Source: CAWBXL01 sp963837365 (GTDB taxonomy: Bacteria; Acidobacteriota; Terriglobia; Terriglobales; Acidobacteriaceae). Taken from it: a stretch of 64,000 nt of DNA. The stretch lies in NCBI GenBank assembly GCA_963837365.1, contig CAWIMW010000006.1, positions 62,001-126,000 on the forward strand, in the 5' to 3' direction. The notes under the pieces were generated by a model that did no database searches, had not been told where the DNA came from, and saw only the letters and a program-made list of their open reading frames with translations. A program made the position numbers and the translations under genes. This document shows positions 41,271-49,515 of this stretch, piece by piece (the first letter of the stretch is position 1; each line of letters starts with the position of its first letter).

Positions 41271-42113
41271 TTACTGCCCTAAGATTAACGGCAGCCCATT
41301 CTTACTGTTGCCGATGACCACTACTTTTGTATTGGAACTCTTGGCCAGGTTCTCCGTGGCTTCAATCCCCTTCCACTCCAGGAGTTGAGGGCTGATTCCC
41401 TGGGCTACGATCTGCTGAAAGTCACGGATTCCCTGGGCCTCAATGCGTTTACGTTGCGCCTCCTGAGTTTCTTTCTGTAAACGGAAGCTCATGGCCAGGG
41501 CTTCCTGCTCCGCCTGTTGTTTGGCTTCGATTGAGCTCCTCAGGGTCGCAGGCAACTGGATGTCGCGCAGCAGGACCTTCTCCACGGTGACGCCGCGCGG
41601 CTCCAGCTGGCTTTTCAGTTGCGAAAAAATTTGATTGGCCACCATCTCCCGCTCACCGGTGTAGAGAGCGTTGGCGCTATGCGAAGCGGTGGCTTCGCGG
41701 ATGCTGGAACGCAGCGTGGGCTCGATGATTTTGTCTTCGTAGTTCATACCCAGGTTGCTCAATACCTCAGCCGCCCGATCGGGGTTGAGATGGTAGATGA
41801 GCGACGTGTCCAGGTTGATGACCAGGCCTTCACTGGAAGGCACACTGGCGGACTCCTTCAGTTCCTGGGTCTGGATCGACATGACCTTACTGGACTTGAA
41901 CGGGTTGATCAGGTGAATGCCGGCGCCCAGCACCGGGCCCGTCACCTTGCCAAACAAAGTGAGCACTCCCACGTTGCCAGTTGGCACCGTGGTCACAGAA
42001 TTGAAAAGCACAATGATGAGCAGAAATGCGGCGATGCCGAGGCCGAGCAAGCGGGCGAATGGGGCCGGGTTCACATCAATCACCTTGCCGCGCCCTTCAT
42101 TGAAAATCGTCAT
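41271..42113 (-). CDS. SPFH/prohibitin-family membrane protein (HflC-like)
   Basis: A 280-residue protein with one N-terminal helix (ARLLGLGIAAFLLIIVLFNS). The SPFH domain follows (VPTGNVGVLTLFGKVTGPVL, GLVINLDTSLIYHLNPDRA), then a long coiled coil rich in Glu/Lys/Arg (EAKQQAEQEALAMSFRLQKE). Members form membrane-associated rings that organise proteases or microdomains. No adjacent HflK or FtsH is present. Typical prohibitin length. Confidence 0.87.
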   Translation of the reverse strand: MTIFNEGRGKVIDVNPAPFARLLGLGIAAFLLIIVLFNSVTTVPTGNVGVLTLFGKVTGPVLGAGIHLINPFKSSKVMSIQTQELKESASVPSSEGLVINLDTSLIYHLNPDRAAEVLSNLGMNYEDKIIEPTLRSSIREATASHSANALYTGEREMVANQIFSQLKSQLEPRGVTVEKVLLRDIQLPATLRSSIEAKQQAEQEALAMSFRLQKETQEAQRKRIEAQGIRDFQQIVAQGISPQLLEWKGIEATENLAKSSNTKVVVIGNSKNGLPLILGQ

Positions 42114-42172
42114 GGTTTTTCCTCCAGCCGCGATTGTAGTCGCTGTTGGTGAATTGTGTTGTGCGACAGCAG

Positions 42173-42628
42173 CTAGGGCTTAGGCGTGATGTCGGTTATG
42201 GGCAAGTCCCAGTGAGCCAGCAGAATCTCAAAACGCCGCTGCTCCTCGCGCTTGTAGGTTTCCTGATCAGGCCAGAGATGCTTGATGGTGGCTTGCTCGT
42301 CGGAATCCGGCGTCGTGGCCAAAGTGGAATTCTTGAATTTGATGGTCACACGGTAATCCCAGCGGGCGTCTTCGGTCATGTGATTGGCCGGGGTCTCGAT
42401 CTTCACCGAAATCATGCGGCCCTTCTCCACGCCTTTCTTCAGCAAGGGATAGTGGTTCTTCAGAAATAGCTGGAGGAACTCCTGTTGATGCCCCCACTGG
42501 ACTTTGTAGTAGTACTCCACGGTGTAGGGCTGATCGGCTGCCCCTTGTGGCGGAGCGCCTTGGGCGAATAAGGCAGGAGTCATCAAGCAAAGCAGGAAAG
42601 CCATCAGTAGAGTTTTCATGGGCTGCAT
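42173..42628 (-). CDS. Small secreted hypothetical protein
   Basis: A 151-residue protein with a signal peptide (MKTLLMAFLLCLMTPALFAQ, from the second Met). The mature segment begins YTVEYYYKVQWGHQQEFLQL, a pattern like ferredoxin-like or dimeric alpha-beta barrel stress proteins, and ends with a long charged helix (DQETYKREEQRRFEILLAHW). Function unknown. Confidence 0.7.
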   Translation of the reverse strand: MQPMKTLLMAFLLCLMTPALFAQGAPPQGAADQPYTVEYYYKVQWGHQQEFLQLFLKNHYPLLKKGVEKGRMISVKIETPANHMTEDARWDYRVTIKFKNSTLATTPDSDEQATIKHLWPDQETYKREEQRRFEILLAHWDLPITDITPKP

Positions 42629-43561
42629 TGTAGCGCTTGTACTCCATCTCCACTACCGAAGTCCTTAAGCAGCAAGGTTTTCACGGAATTTTCACAACCT
42701 CATGGCTTTCCAATCAATGCTCACTATGCCACGACAAATCATCTCTAGCGCAGTAAATATTGATAAATCCCACCATTTCCCGAAATCCATTTTCGTCATG
42801 CACAAAATCCTGTCACTTGCCTGTGAACCGTCTGCACTCGACTGAAATTCAAGCAGATAAACATCCTCCTTTTTTATTGACTCTATGAATGGAAGGCGTA
42901 AAAACACACTCGTTCTTTGACACGTTCTGAAGTTTTCCCGGTTGGTGCAGCGTCCGGGACTCGAGCTTAGGTCACTCACGACACCGCAAGGTGAAAAACA
43001 GAGAGAAGGCCGGTGAGGGTCTATAGCAAAGCGCTGGTCGAGGCGAACAGGAGCACAAGTCGAAGGCAAGATAGAGTCCCGAGGCGTTGAACTAGTTTAT
43101 CCAGTTGGCGGCTAGCCCGGAGCCCGAGCAAAGATCGGTTGCCGCGTCCCGCAAGGGATACGTCAAAAAAGGTCAGCAAGGGTCTAAAGCGAACTACTGG
43201 CTGAGAAGAACGATTTCAACAACCCCTCGGGACTCTTATTTGTACCCACCCCCGTCGCTGGGTAGCGGCGAAATCGGTTCCGAAGAAGGGCTTCCTCCCC
43301 ATTGAAAGACATCAGGCAACTTCCAAGGCTCGACTTCGCCGCCAGCCCCTGGCAACGCCGCAGTTCTTTGAAACACACCCCTCCCAAAAGAAAATCCTCC
43401 AGCGTAATTGATCTTTCTCCCCGCCTGGAATTAGGGCTCTCGGTCATTTGTGAAGCGGAAGACGAAATCCCCGACCAGACTGAGAACTGAGAACCAGCTA
43501 CTGACGACTGATACTTTCGCCCCCAGCCGACGATCGCCCGTGCAGTTATAATTCAGCCGAC
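42629..43561. other. 933-bp gene-free stretch with RNA-like hairpins
   Basis: No open frame has protein-like composition. Between 42940 and 43200 there are features of a folded RNA. CGGGACTC (near 42955) and GAGTCCCG (near 43076) could close a long stem. Inside it CACC-GCAA-GGTG forms a GNRA-capped hairpin, and CCC-GCAA-GGG follows at about 43150. TTGACT and TAAAAA boxes are 16 bases apart just before it. Some right-side sequence (agaactgagaacc near 43485) is a common intergenic word. No known RNA was recognised. Confidence 0.45.
42940..43200 (+). ncRNA. Candidate structured noncoding RNA (unassigned)
   Basis: The strand is not certain; + is chosen because the promoter-like boxes and both GCAA tetraloops read in this direction. 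It does not show the hallmarks of tmRNA, RNase P, SRP or 6S RNA that I looked for. Possibly an acidobacterial RNA family; only a covariance search can settle it. Confidence 0.25.
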
Positions 43562-44560
43562 ATGCGAAATAGAAGAGTTGCATTCACGCATTTAGGCGCG
43601 ATTGCCTGCTTGCTCTGCGCGATCAGCGTAAACAGCGTTGCCGCGGACAAGTCAGCCCACAAGAAAGGCTTTTCCTCCACCAACCATCACGGCTGGGCGG
43701 ATGCTTTGCTGCTCAACAACGGCAAGGTAGAAGCCGTCGTTGTCCCATCCGTTGGCCGGGTGATGCAGTTTCATTTTGTGGGCGAGGGCAATATTTTCTG
43801 GGAGAACGACAAGCTACAAGGCAAGCCGGCAGATCCGATGGCCAAAGACTGGGCCAACTTCGGAGGCGATAAATCCTGGCCGTCTCCGCAGGCCGACTGG
43901 CCGAAAATGATCGGCCGCGGTTGGCCACCGCCGGCCACGTTTGATGCTATGCCGTTAGAGGCCCACAAGAAGGGCTTGGTGGTTGAGTTGGTATCGCCGG
44001 TGGATCCTGCTTTTGGCATACGCGTACACCGCCGCATCAAACTAGATCCGCAACAACCGCTACTGACGATTACCACCACTTATGAAAAAGTCAGCGGTGA
44101 TCCGGTCAAGGTTGGCATCGGAGTGATTACCCAGTTGCGCGACCCGGAGCGGGCGTTCATTAAGCTGCCGGAGAAATCCCAGTTTCCTGAGGGCTATGTT
44201 CTGCTTAATTTCGAAAAGCCCCAAAATGGAAAATTACAGGACGGCTTATTTTCGCTGACCCGCGCGCGTGACTATCGCAGCCAGATTGGAAATGACGGCA
44301 GTTCGCTGCTATGGATGAACGACAAATACGCCCTGCGGATTGATTCGCCGCGCATGCCCGGAGCGGAGTATCCGAACCAGGGAAGCAGCTCCGTGATTTA
44401 TACCAACGCTGATCCGGATGCCTATGTGGAATTGGAGACCTACGGCCCGCTTAGCACAATGAAGGTGGGGGACAAGATCGAGCGGACGAATGTGTATACG
44501 CTGTCGAAGCGAACGGAAAAGACTGCCGACGAGGAGGCGCGCAAGATTCTTGGACAATAA
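43562..44560 (+). CDS. DUF4380-family secreted protein
   Basis: A 332-residue exported protein (signal segment about residues 8-28). It has a beta-rich domain like aldose-epimerase-type jelly rolls: NNGKVEAVVVPSVGRVMQF, GEGNIFWEND, HRRIKLDPQQPLLTITTTYEK, SSSVIYTNADPDAYVELETY. The family has no assigned reaction; carbohydrate binding is likely from the fold. It is isolated, with no partner gene. Confidence 0.78.
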   Translation: MRNRRVAFTHLGAIACLLCAISVNSVAADKSAHKKGFSSTNHHGWADALLLNNGKVEAVVVPSVGRVMQFHFVGEGNIFWENDKLQGKPADPMAKDWANFGGDKSWPSPQADWPKMIGRGWPPPATFDAMPLEAHKKGLVVELVSPVDPAFGIRVHRRIKLDPQQPLLTITTTYEKVSGDPVKVGIGVITQLRDPERAFIKLPEKSQFPEGYVLLNFEKPQNGKLQDGLFSLTRARDYRSQIGNDGSSLLWMNDKYALRIDSPRMPGAEYPNQGSSSVIYTNADPDAYVELETYGPLSTMKVGDKIERTNVYTLSKRTEKTADEEARKILGQ

Positions 44561-44565
44561 GGATC

Positions 44566-45402
44566 TTACGAAGCGGTCAATTGAACCAGGGGGCGTTGGG
44601 CAAACAGGTCACTGAATTTCTGCAAGAACGCCTGAGTAGACGAAGTGCATTCGTCGCGTAACGGTATGTCCGCGGAATGCCGCCGTGGATACTCATCGTA
44701 TGTACGACCGTTGAGCAGGCGGCCACTCTTGGCCTTTCTCACTCCACCCCACTGCTTGAAAAAGAATGGCACTTTAGACTCGCGGCACTGGTCGCGGATG
44801 GAGACAACCCAATCTTTCTCCATGGGGCGTGCGCCTGGGCCGCTCTCTCCTCCGACAATCACCCAGCTGATGCCGGTCAAGTCAATCTGACCCAGGTCTT
44901 CTAACAATGGCTCGATCGAAAGGAACCGAACTCTAGTCGGGGCTTTACGAAGATGGTCAATGCGCGGGAGACCGTGTTTTTTGTCCTCGACGCTGACACC
45001 CCACCAAATGTGCCCCAAGTCAGAGAATTGACGCAGACGGCCTTGCAGCATCTCACCAAGCCTTTCAGAACGTTTGGTTAGAACTTGATAGGTGTGCCAA
45101 TGCGCCGTCGCCATTACCTCAGTGACTGCCGAGACGTATTCGTCGGAGACGCCGGTTTGAAATAGATCGCTCATCGAATTGACAAAGACCAGCTTGGACG
45201 AGCGCCAGGTCAAAGGCTCAGTCAGCTTCTCGGGCACCAAACGGAGGTCGAAGCCTTGCTCGTAGGGATGGCCCTTCACACCCCTGAATCGCTCTGCGAA
45301 TGTCTCGGCATAACAATGCTTGCAGCCCGGGCTAATTTTCGTGCAGCCGCGGACTGGGTTCCAGGTTGCGTCGGTCCATTCGATTTTGGTGTTATTCGCC
45401 AC
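44566..45402 (-). CDS. DUF5131 / phage Gp37-Gp68-like three-Cys protein
   Basis: A 278-residue protein beginning TKIEWTDATWNPVRGCTKISPG. The three Cys at 20, 27 and 30 (C-x6-C-x2-CY) resemble a variant radical-SAM cluster site. Later strand-end motifs (VLTKRSERL, WWGVSVEDKKHGL, RFLSIEPLLED, WVIVGGESGPGARPM) suit a TIM-barrel-like enzyme. Its start overlaps the preceding TcmP gene by 11 bases, so the two are cotranslated. The family was named from phages; the reaction is unknown. Radical chemistry is inference. Confidence 0.85.
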   Translation of the reverse strand: MANNTKIEWTDATWNPVRGCTKISPGCKHCYAETFAERFRGVKGHPYEQGFDLRLVPEKLTEPLTWRSSKLVFVNSMSDLFQTGVSDEYVSAVTEVMATAHWHTYQVLTKRSERLGEMLQGRLRQFSDLGHIWWGVSVEDKKHGLPRIDHLRKAPTRVRFLSIEPLLEDLGQIDLTGISWVIVGGESGPGARPMEKDWVVSIRDQCRESKVPFFFKQWGGVRKAKSGRLLNGRTYDEYPRRHSADIPLRDECTSSTQAFLQKFSDLFAQRPLVQLTAS

Positions 45403-46264
45403 TTGGTTCCTCGAAGTTGAACGCCGTCTGAGGAGTACTGTACTTCAGCACTTGGTCCCAGAAGGCATACGCACGATCATGACGCGAGAACAGCGCCAGA
45501 CGGTACAGCCTCACATTCATTATTTCAGAGATAGTGACTGTCTTCATCTTGTGAAGTGGCTGAGACCTGTAGCGCAACGATTCCATGCTCTTCGAGAATT
45601 CCTCCGCCAAGAACTGGGGGAAGTCGATTCCCTCTAACACCCGCTGGTTCCATTGTGCCCGCCAAGTTTTAGAACCCAAAAATTCATCAATCTTTACCGC
45701 CTTCTCTTTGACGTAGTTAGCCACGTTCCGGTTGGCGTCCATGTAAAGTGCCAACAAAACCAGGAAATCGACATATCGCTCGGAGAGTCGACGGACTGTC
45801 GCAAACTTGATGCCAATATCTGGCGGATCAACGAAGCATAGCGTTAAAACCTTCTTCTGCGGTGATGCTTGAGGAATGGCACGTAGAATCTCGTCGACTT
45901 TCTCGTTACAATTCCCGGCAATGTAGTGGACATCGGCTTTGGGAGCGTGCCGACGTACTCGAATTTTCAGTGCTTCCAGCCGCTCTGCGTCTGCCTCACA
46001 GAATATGTACTTGTCGAACGGGTGCTCAAGGGAGAGTGCACGAAGTGGTGAACCAGGAATTATTTTTGATGTTCCTCGAACCTTGGCGTAGCCCGACGCC
46101 GCGTAAAATTCCACATAGACTCGCACATCCCACTTCGCCCTCATCCCTGACGCAAAGAGTTTGGCGTAAAGCGAGACCAAGCTGTGCTTCGTCTCTGTCC
46201 AGCCACCGACGTCCTGACAAACTAGGCCATCATCATGTGTCTGAATCTCATTGTTTTCGCTCAC
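45392..46264 (-). CDS. tcmP: Three-Cys-motif partner protein TcmP (methyltransferase-like)
   Basis: A 290-residue protein of the family found next to three-Cys proteins. EFYAASGYAKV (52-62) corresponds to the usual DxFAGxG loop, followed by SPLRAL (72) and FCEADAER. FVDPPD (144-149) resembles motif IV of N-methyltransferases (DPPY/DPPD). It lacks the canonical GxG, so cofactor binding may be altered. It leads the pair; the DUF5131 gene overlaps its end by 11 bases. The unit has no neighbouring phage genes. The role is unknown; nucleic-acid modification or defence is a hypothesis. Confidence 0.83.
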   Translation of the reverse strand: MSENNEIQTHDDGLVCQDVGGWTETKHSLVSLYAKLFASGMRAKWDVRVYVEFYAASGYAKVRGTSKIIPGSPLRALSLEHPFDKYIFCEADAERLEALKIRVRRHAPKADVHYIAGNCNEKVDEILRAIPQASPQKKVLTLCFVDPPDIGIKFATVRRLSERYVDFLVLLALYMDANRNVANYVKEKAVKIDEFLGSKTWRAQWNQRVLEGIDFPQFLAEEFSKSMESLRYRSQPLHKMKTVTISEIMNVRLYRLALFSRHDRAYAFWDQVLKYSTPQTAFNFEEPSGE

Positions 46265-46318
46265 AATTACGGCAAGACCTCGCTCTCCATAAATTCAAAG
46301 CAGGGCCCCGTTACTTTG

Positions 46319-46900
46319 TTACTCTGTCAGCGTCGATCCCATTGGCAGATACTTATACTTCTTCCCGTCCCAGAAGATCGCCGCCACCGATTGGTTCCCG
46401 TCGGTTTCCTCAGTATAGATCGCCTCGATCTTTTTCTTCTTGAGCTGCATGCTCTTCACACTGACCTGCTTAAACGACAAATTGATCAGCACAAATTTTT
46501 CCTTGGGAGAGTGCCAGGTTTCAGTCCCCTGTCCGTGGATGACCAGCACCACCATGGCTTTGCTGTCTGGCGTATCCGCGACAAAGCCACTGGTAACTTG
46601 CGGATTGCCGTAGCCGTAGAACGCGTAATAAGGGTCGAGCACCGTGAAATCATGTTCACTTTGATCGATCATGGGATTGGTGCAGCGGGCGGCCAACACC
46701 AGGTCCTCGACGCCGTCTCCGTTCATGTCGGCGAACATGGGTTGCTGGCCTGGAATCATAGTGCAGGTTGCACCGAATTGCTTCTGGATGAAATCGTTGT
46801 CAATTTTGGATTCGCGCGATTTGGAATCCTTGGCTTGAGCTGTTGCGAAAATGCACATGCAACAAAAGACGGCGGGGAAAACGAACCTACGGCATGACAT
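46319..46900 (-). CDS. Secreted protein with FG-GAP-like calcium loop
   Basis: A 193-residue exported protein (signal peptide ending ATAQA). ADMNGDGVEDLVLAARC is a typical VCBS/FG-GAP calcium loop (DxNxDGxxD). The rest is beta-rich with aromatic strands (YYAFYGYGNPQVTSGF, AIFWDGKKYKYLPM). It is too short for a full propeller. Function unknown. Confidence 0.7.
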   Translation of the reverse strand: MSCRRFVFPAVFCCMCIFATAQAKDSKSRESKIDNDFIQKQFGATCTMIPGQQPMFADMNGDGVEDLVLAARCTNPMIDQSEHDFTVLDPYYAFYGYGNPQVTSGFVADTPDSKAMVVLVIHGQGTETWHSPKEKFVLINLSFKQVSVKSMQLKKKKIEAIYTEETDGNQSVAAIFWDGKKYKYLPMGSTLTE

Positions 46901-46964
46901 ACCAACAATTTAGTCTTGTTCGCCGCAACCGAATAGAGACATCCGAGGTGCGACTACTCTTTGG

Positions 46965-47934
46965 TCACGTGTGGTGTTTGAAGTGCTCCCAGCCTCTGGC
47001 CTTCAGCCGGGACTTTTTGCCCTCCGCATTTGTAAGCAAGATTTTCTTATCGCGCGTAACACGGCCGATATGGGTGATGGCCACCCCGGCTAAGCGGGGA
47101 CGGAATTCCTTTGTCATGCGGCACGGTGAACAGCAGCTCATAGTCGTCGCCGCCATGGAGCGCAAATTCCAAATCCACTTCATGCGAATGCTTTCCAATT
47201 GTGGCGAGGGGAATGGCCTCGGCCAATATTTCCGCACCCATTCCGCTTTCTTCACAGATGCGGGTCAGGTCGGTGGACAAGCCATCGCTGATATCAATCA
47301 GGGCAGAGGCCAATTCTCTTTCCCGAAGAATACGGGCCAGAGCTAATCGAGGATTTGGGAAAAAATGCTGCGGGAAGTAGCGCGGATTCAATTTGTGCTC
47401 GCGAGAACTCTTCATTTGCATCAACGCAGCCGCTGCCCCTCCCAGTTCTCCGCTGACATAAATTTGATCTCCGGCCCGCGCGCCTGACCGCAGGACCGCT
47501 TTCCCCTTAGGAACAGACCCCAGCACCATCACATCCGCCAAAATCCCGCCCGGTGACTGTGCGGTGTCGCCACCTGCAAGAGTGACGTTGAATTTGTCCG
47601 CCAGTTGCAGCAATCCTTTGGAAAATCGGTTCACCCACGACTGCGGCAGGTCACGCGGCAACGCCAGTGAGACAAACACCGCAATGGGCTCCCCACCCAT
47701 GGCAGCGATATCGCTGAGCCCACGCGTAAGGCAGCGGTGGCCGACCGACTCTGCCGGATGCCATTCCCGGCGGAAGTGGACTCCCTCCAAAGAAAAGTCG
47801 GTCGTGACCAGGGCCTCATGGTCCGGTGAAATGCGCAGAACCGCGCAGTCGTCGCCGATTCCGGTGATGATGCCGCGCCCTCCTTGAACCTGGCGACGGA
47901 TGCGGGCTATTAACGCTTTTTCTGTAAGGGGCAT
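46965..47934 (-). pseudogene. thiL: Thiamine-monophosphate kinase, C-terminal frameshift
   Basis: The frame from 47934 shows ThiL motifs: GIGDDCAV, VTTDFSLEGVHF, LSDIAAMGG, LAGGDTAQS and LIDISDGLSTDL. It then runs to an artificial end at 47047 after VPHDKGIPSP. The expected C-terminus, RLAGVAITHIGRVTRDKKIL and LKARGWEHF, lies in another frame ending at 46965. One extra base at about 47100 explains this. Either the gene is damaged or the assembly has an indel. ThiL phosphorylates thiamin phosphate to the cofactor. It follows purF and purL on the same strand. Confidence 0.85.
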
Positions 47935-47947
47935 GATCGGAACACAT

Positions 47948-48010
47948 GGAGACGGGGCTTGCCCCGTTTGTCATGTCTTAATCTTCACACGCGGGGCAAG
48001 CCCCGCCTCC
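47948..48010. repeat. Inverted repeat between purF and thiL ('ggggcttgcccc' family)
   Basis: The left arm ggagacggggcttgccccg and the right arm gcggggcaagccccgcctcc are inverted, and each is also a small hairpin. Related to 33670-33689. Confidence 0.6.
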
Positions 48011-48034
48011 ACACAAGCAAAGCGCTCTTTCAGA

Positions 48035-49465
48035 TTATTGATTGATGGTTACAGCAGCGGGCTTGATCTCGTCCACATCCACCCAGCTGGTGGGGTATTT
48101 TCCGGTGTAGCAGGCAGTGCAGTAGCTGGTCTTGATCCCCTCGCCGCAGGCCTTCTTCAATCCTTCAATTGAAAGATACGCCAGCGAGTCAGCCCCAATG
48201 TACTCCCGAATTTCTTCAACGGTTTTGTTGGCTGCGATCAGCTGTTTCTTGGAAGGGGTATCCACTCCGTAGAAGCAGGGAGAAATCGTCGGCGGACAGG
48301 AAATGCGCATGTGGACTTCCTTCGCCCCGGCGCTACGGATCATACGGACAATCTTCTTGCTGGTCGTGCCACGGACGATGGAGTCATCAATCAGCACTAC
48401 GCGCTTGCCTTCCAGCAGAGAACGGACCGGATTCAGCTTCAGCTTTACCCCGAAATCGCGCACACTCTGACTGGGTTCGATGAAGGTACGGCCCACGTAG
48501 TGGTTGCGGATCAGGGCGAAACGGAATGGGAGCTTGATTTGATCCGCGTAACCTACGGCCGCAGTCACGCCGGAATCCGGAACTGGCACAACCAAGTCCG
48601 CGTCGACTGGGGCTTCGATCGCCAGCTGTCGGCCCAACTCTTCGCGGCTTTCCTGAACTGGCCTCCCGAAGACCCGGCTGTCGGGACGTGAAAAATATAC
48701 GTGCTCAAAAATGCAGCTTGATTGCGCCTGAGCGGTCGCGTAAAAGCGGGAACTGATGCCCTCGGGCCCGACGATGACCAATTCGCCCGGTTTTACTTCG
48801 CGCTCGTAGGTCGCGCCGATCAGATCGAAGGCACAGGTTTCGGAAGCAAAAACAATCGTGTCCTGTTTCTGTCCCGGCTGGGCCGGAATGCGTCCCATGG
48901 CCAGTGGGCGGAACCCACGAGGATCGCGCACCGCGAAAATTCGGTCGGCGCTCATGATGACCAGTGAGAAGGCGCCTTCCACCCGGCGCAGGGCGTCGGC
49001 AATTGCCTCTGGCAGGGTGTGCTCTTTGGAGAGCGCGACCAGGTGAACGATAACTTCGGTATCGCTGTTGGTCTGGAAAATCGAGCCTTGCGCTTCCAAT
49101 TTGGCGCGGATTTCTGCGGCGTTGACCAGGTTGCCGTTGTGCGCGAGGGCAGTGACGCCCTTGTTCGATGTCACCATGATCGGCTGAGCGTTAAGCAGAG
49201 CAGAATCACCGGCCGTCGAGTAGCGCGTATGTCCGATGGCCAGCGTGCCGCGCATCGGCGCAAGAACCTCCGGGGTGAAGATATCTGCTACCAGGCCCAT
49301 GGCCTTGTGGACGCGCAGTTGCAAGCCGTTTGAAGTGACGATACCTGCTGATTCCTGCCCGCGATGCTGCAAAGCATGCAGCCCGAGGTAGGCAAGCGTT
49401 TCCGCTTCGTGGTGAGAGTAGATCGCGACTACGCCGCATTCGTCGTGAAATTTATCAGGAGTCAT
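48035..49465 (-). CDS. purF: Amidophosphoribosyltransferase
   Basis: A 476-residue enzyme of the first committed purine step. After removal of an expected nine-residue propeptide (MTPDKFHDE), Cys 10 in ECGVVAIY is the Ntn nucleophile of the glutaminase. The PRPP loop is VVLIDDSIVRGTTSKK. The later Cys residues (FEHVYFSRPDS region, YCTACYTGKYPT) suit the 4Fe-4S B. subtilis-type enzyme. It is preceded by purL on the same strand with 50 bases between. Confidence 0.94.
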   Translation of the reverse strand: MTPDKFHDECGVVAIYSHHEAETLAYLGLHALQHRGQESAGIVTSNGLQLRVHKAMGLVADIFTPEVLAPMRGTLAIGHTRYSTAGDSALLNAQPIMVTSNKGVTALAHNGNLVNAAEIRAKLEAQGSIFQTNSDTEVIVHLVALSKEHTLPEAIADALRRVEGAFSLVIMSADRIFAVRDPRGFRPLAMGRIPAQPGQKQDTIVFASETCAFDLIGATYEREVKPGELVIVGPEGISSRFYATAQAQSSCIFEHVYFSRPDSRVFGRPVQESREELGRQLAIEAPVDADLVVPVPDSGVTAAVGYADQIKLPFRFALIRNHYVGRTFIEPSQSVRDFGVKLKLNPVRSLLEGKRVVLIDDSIVRGTTSKKIVRMIRSAGAKEVHMRISCPPTISPCFYGVDTPSKKQLIAANKTVEEIREYIGADSLAYLSIEGLKKACGEGIKTSYCTACYTGKYPTSWVDVDEIKPAAVTINQ

Positions 49466-49515
49466 ATAGCTTTTAGCCTTTAGCTGTTAACTCTTAGCTC
49501 AAACCCGAAACAACA

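Noticed and set aside
42692..43069. 125-codon minus-strand frame in the gene-free stretch
   Set aside because: It has Cys-rich, scattered composition and no start signal, and it overlaps the RNA-like hairpins.
43105..43490. Short frames right of the RNA-like region
   Set aside because: Low-complexity composition with intergenic repeat words; no homology pattern visible.
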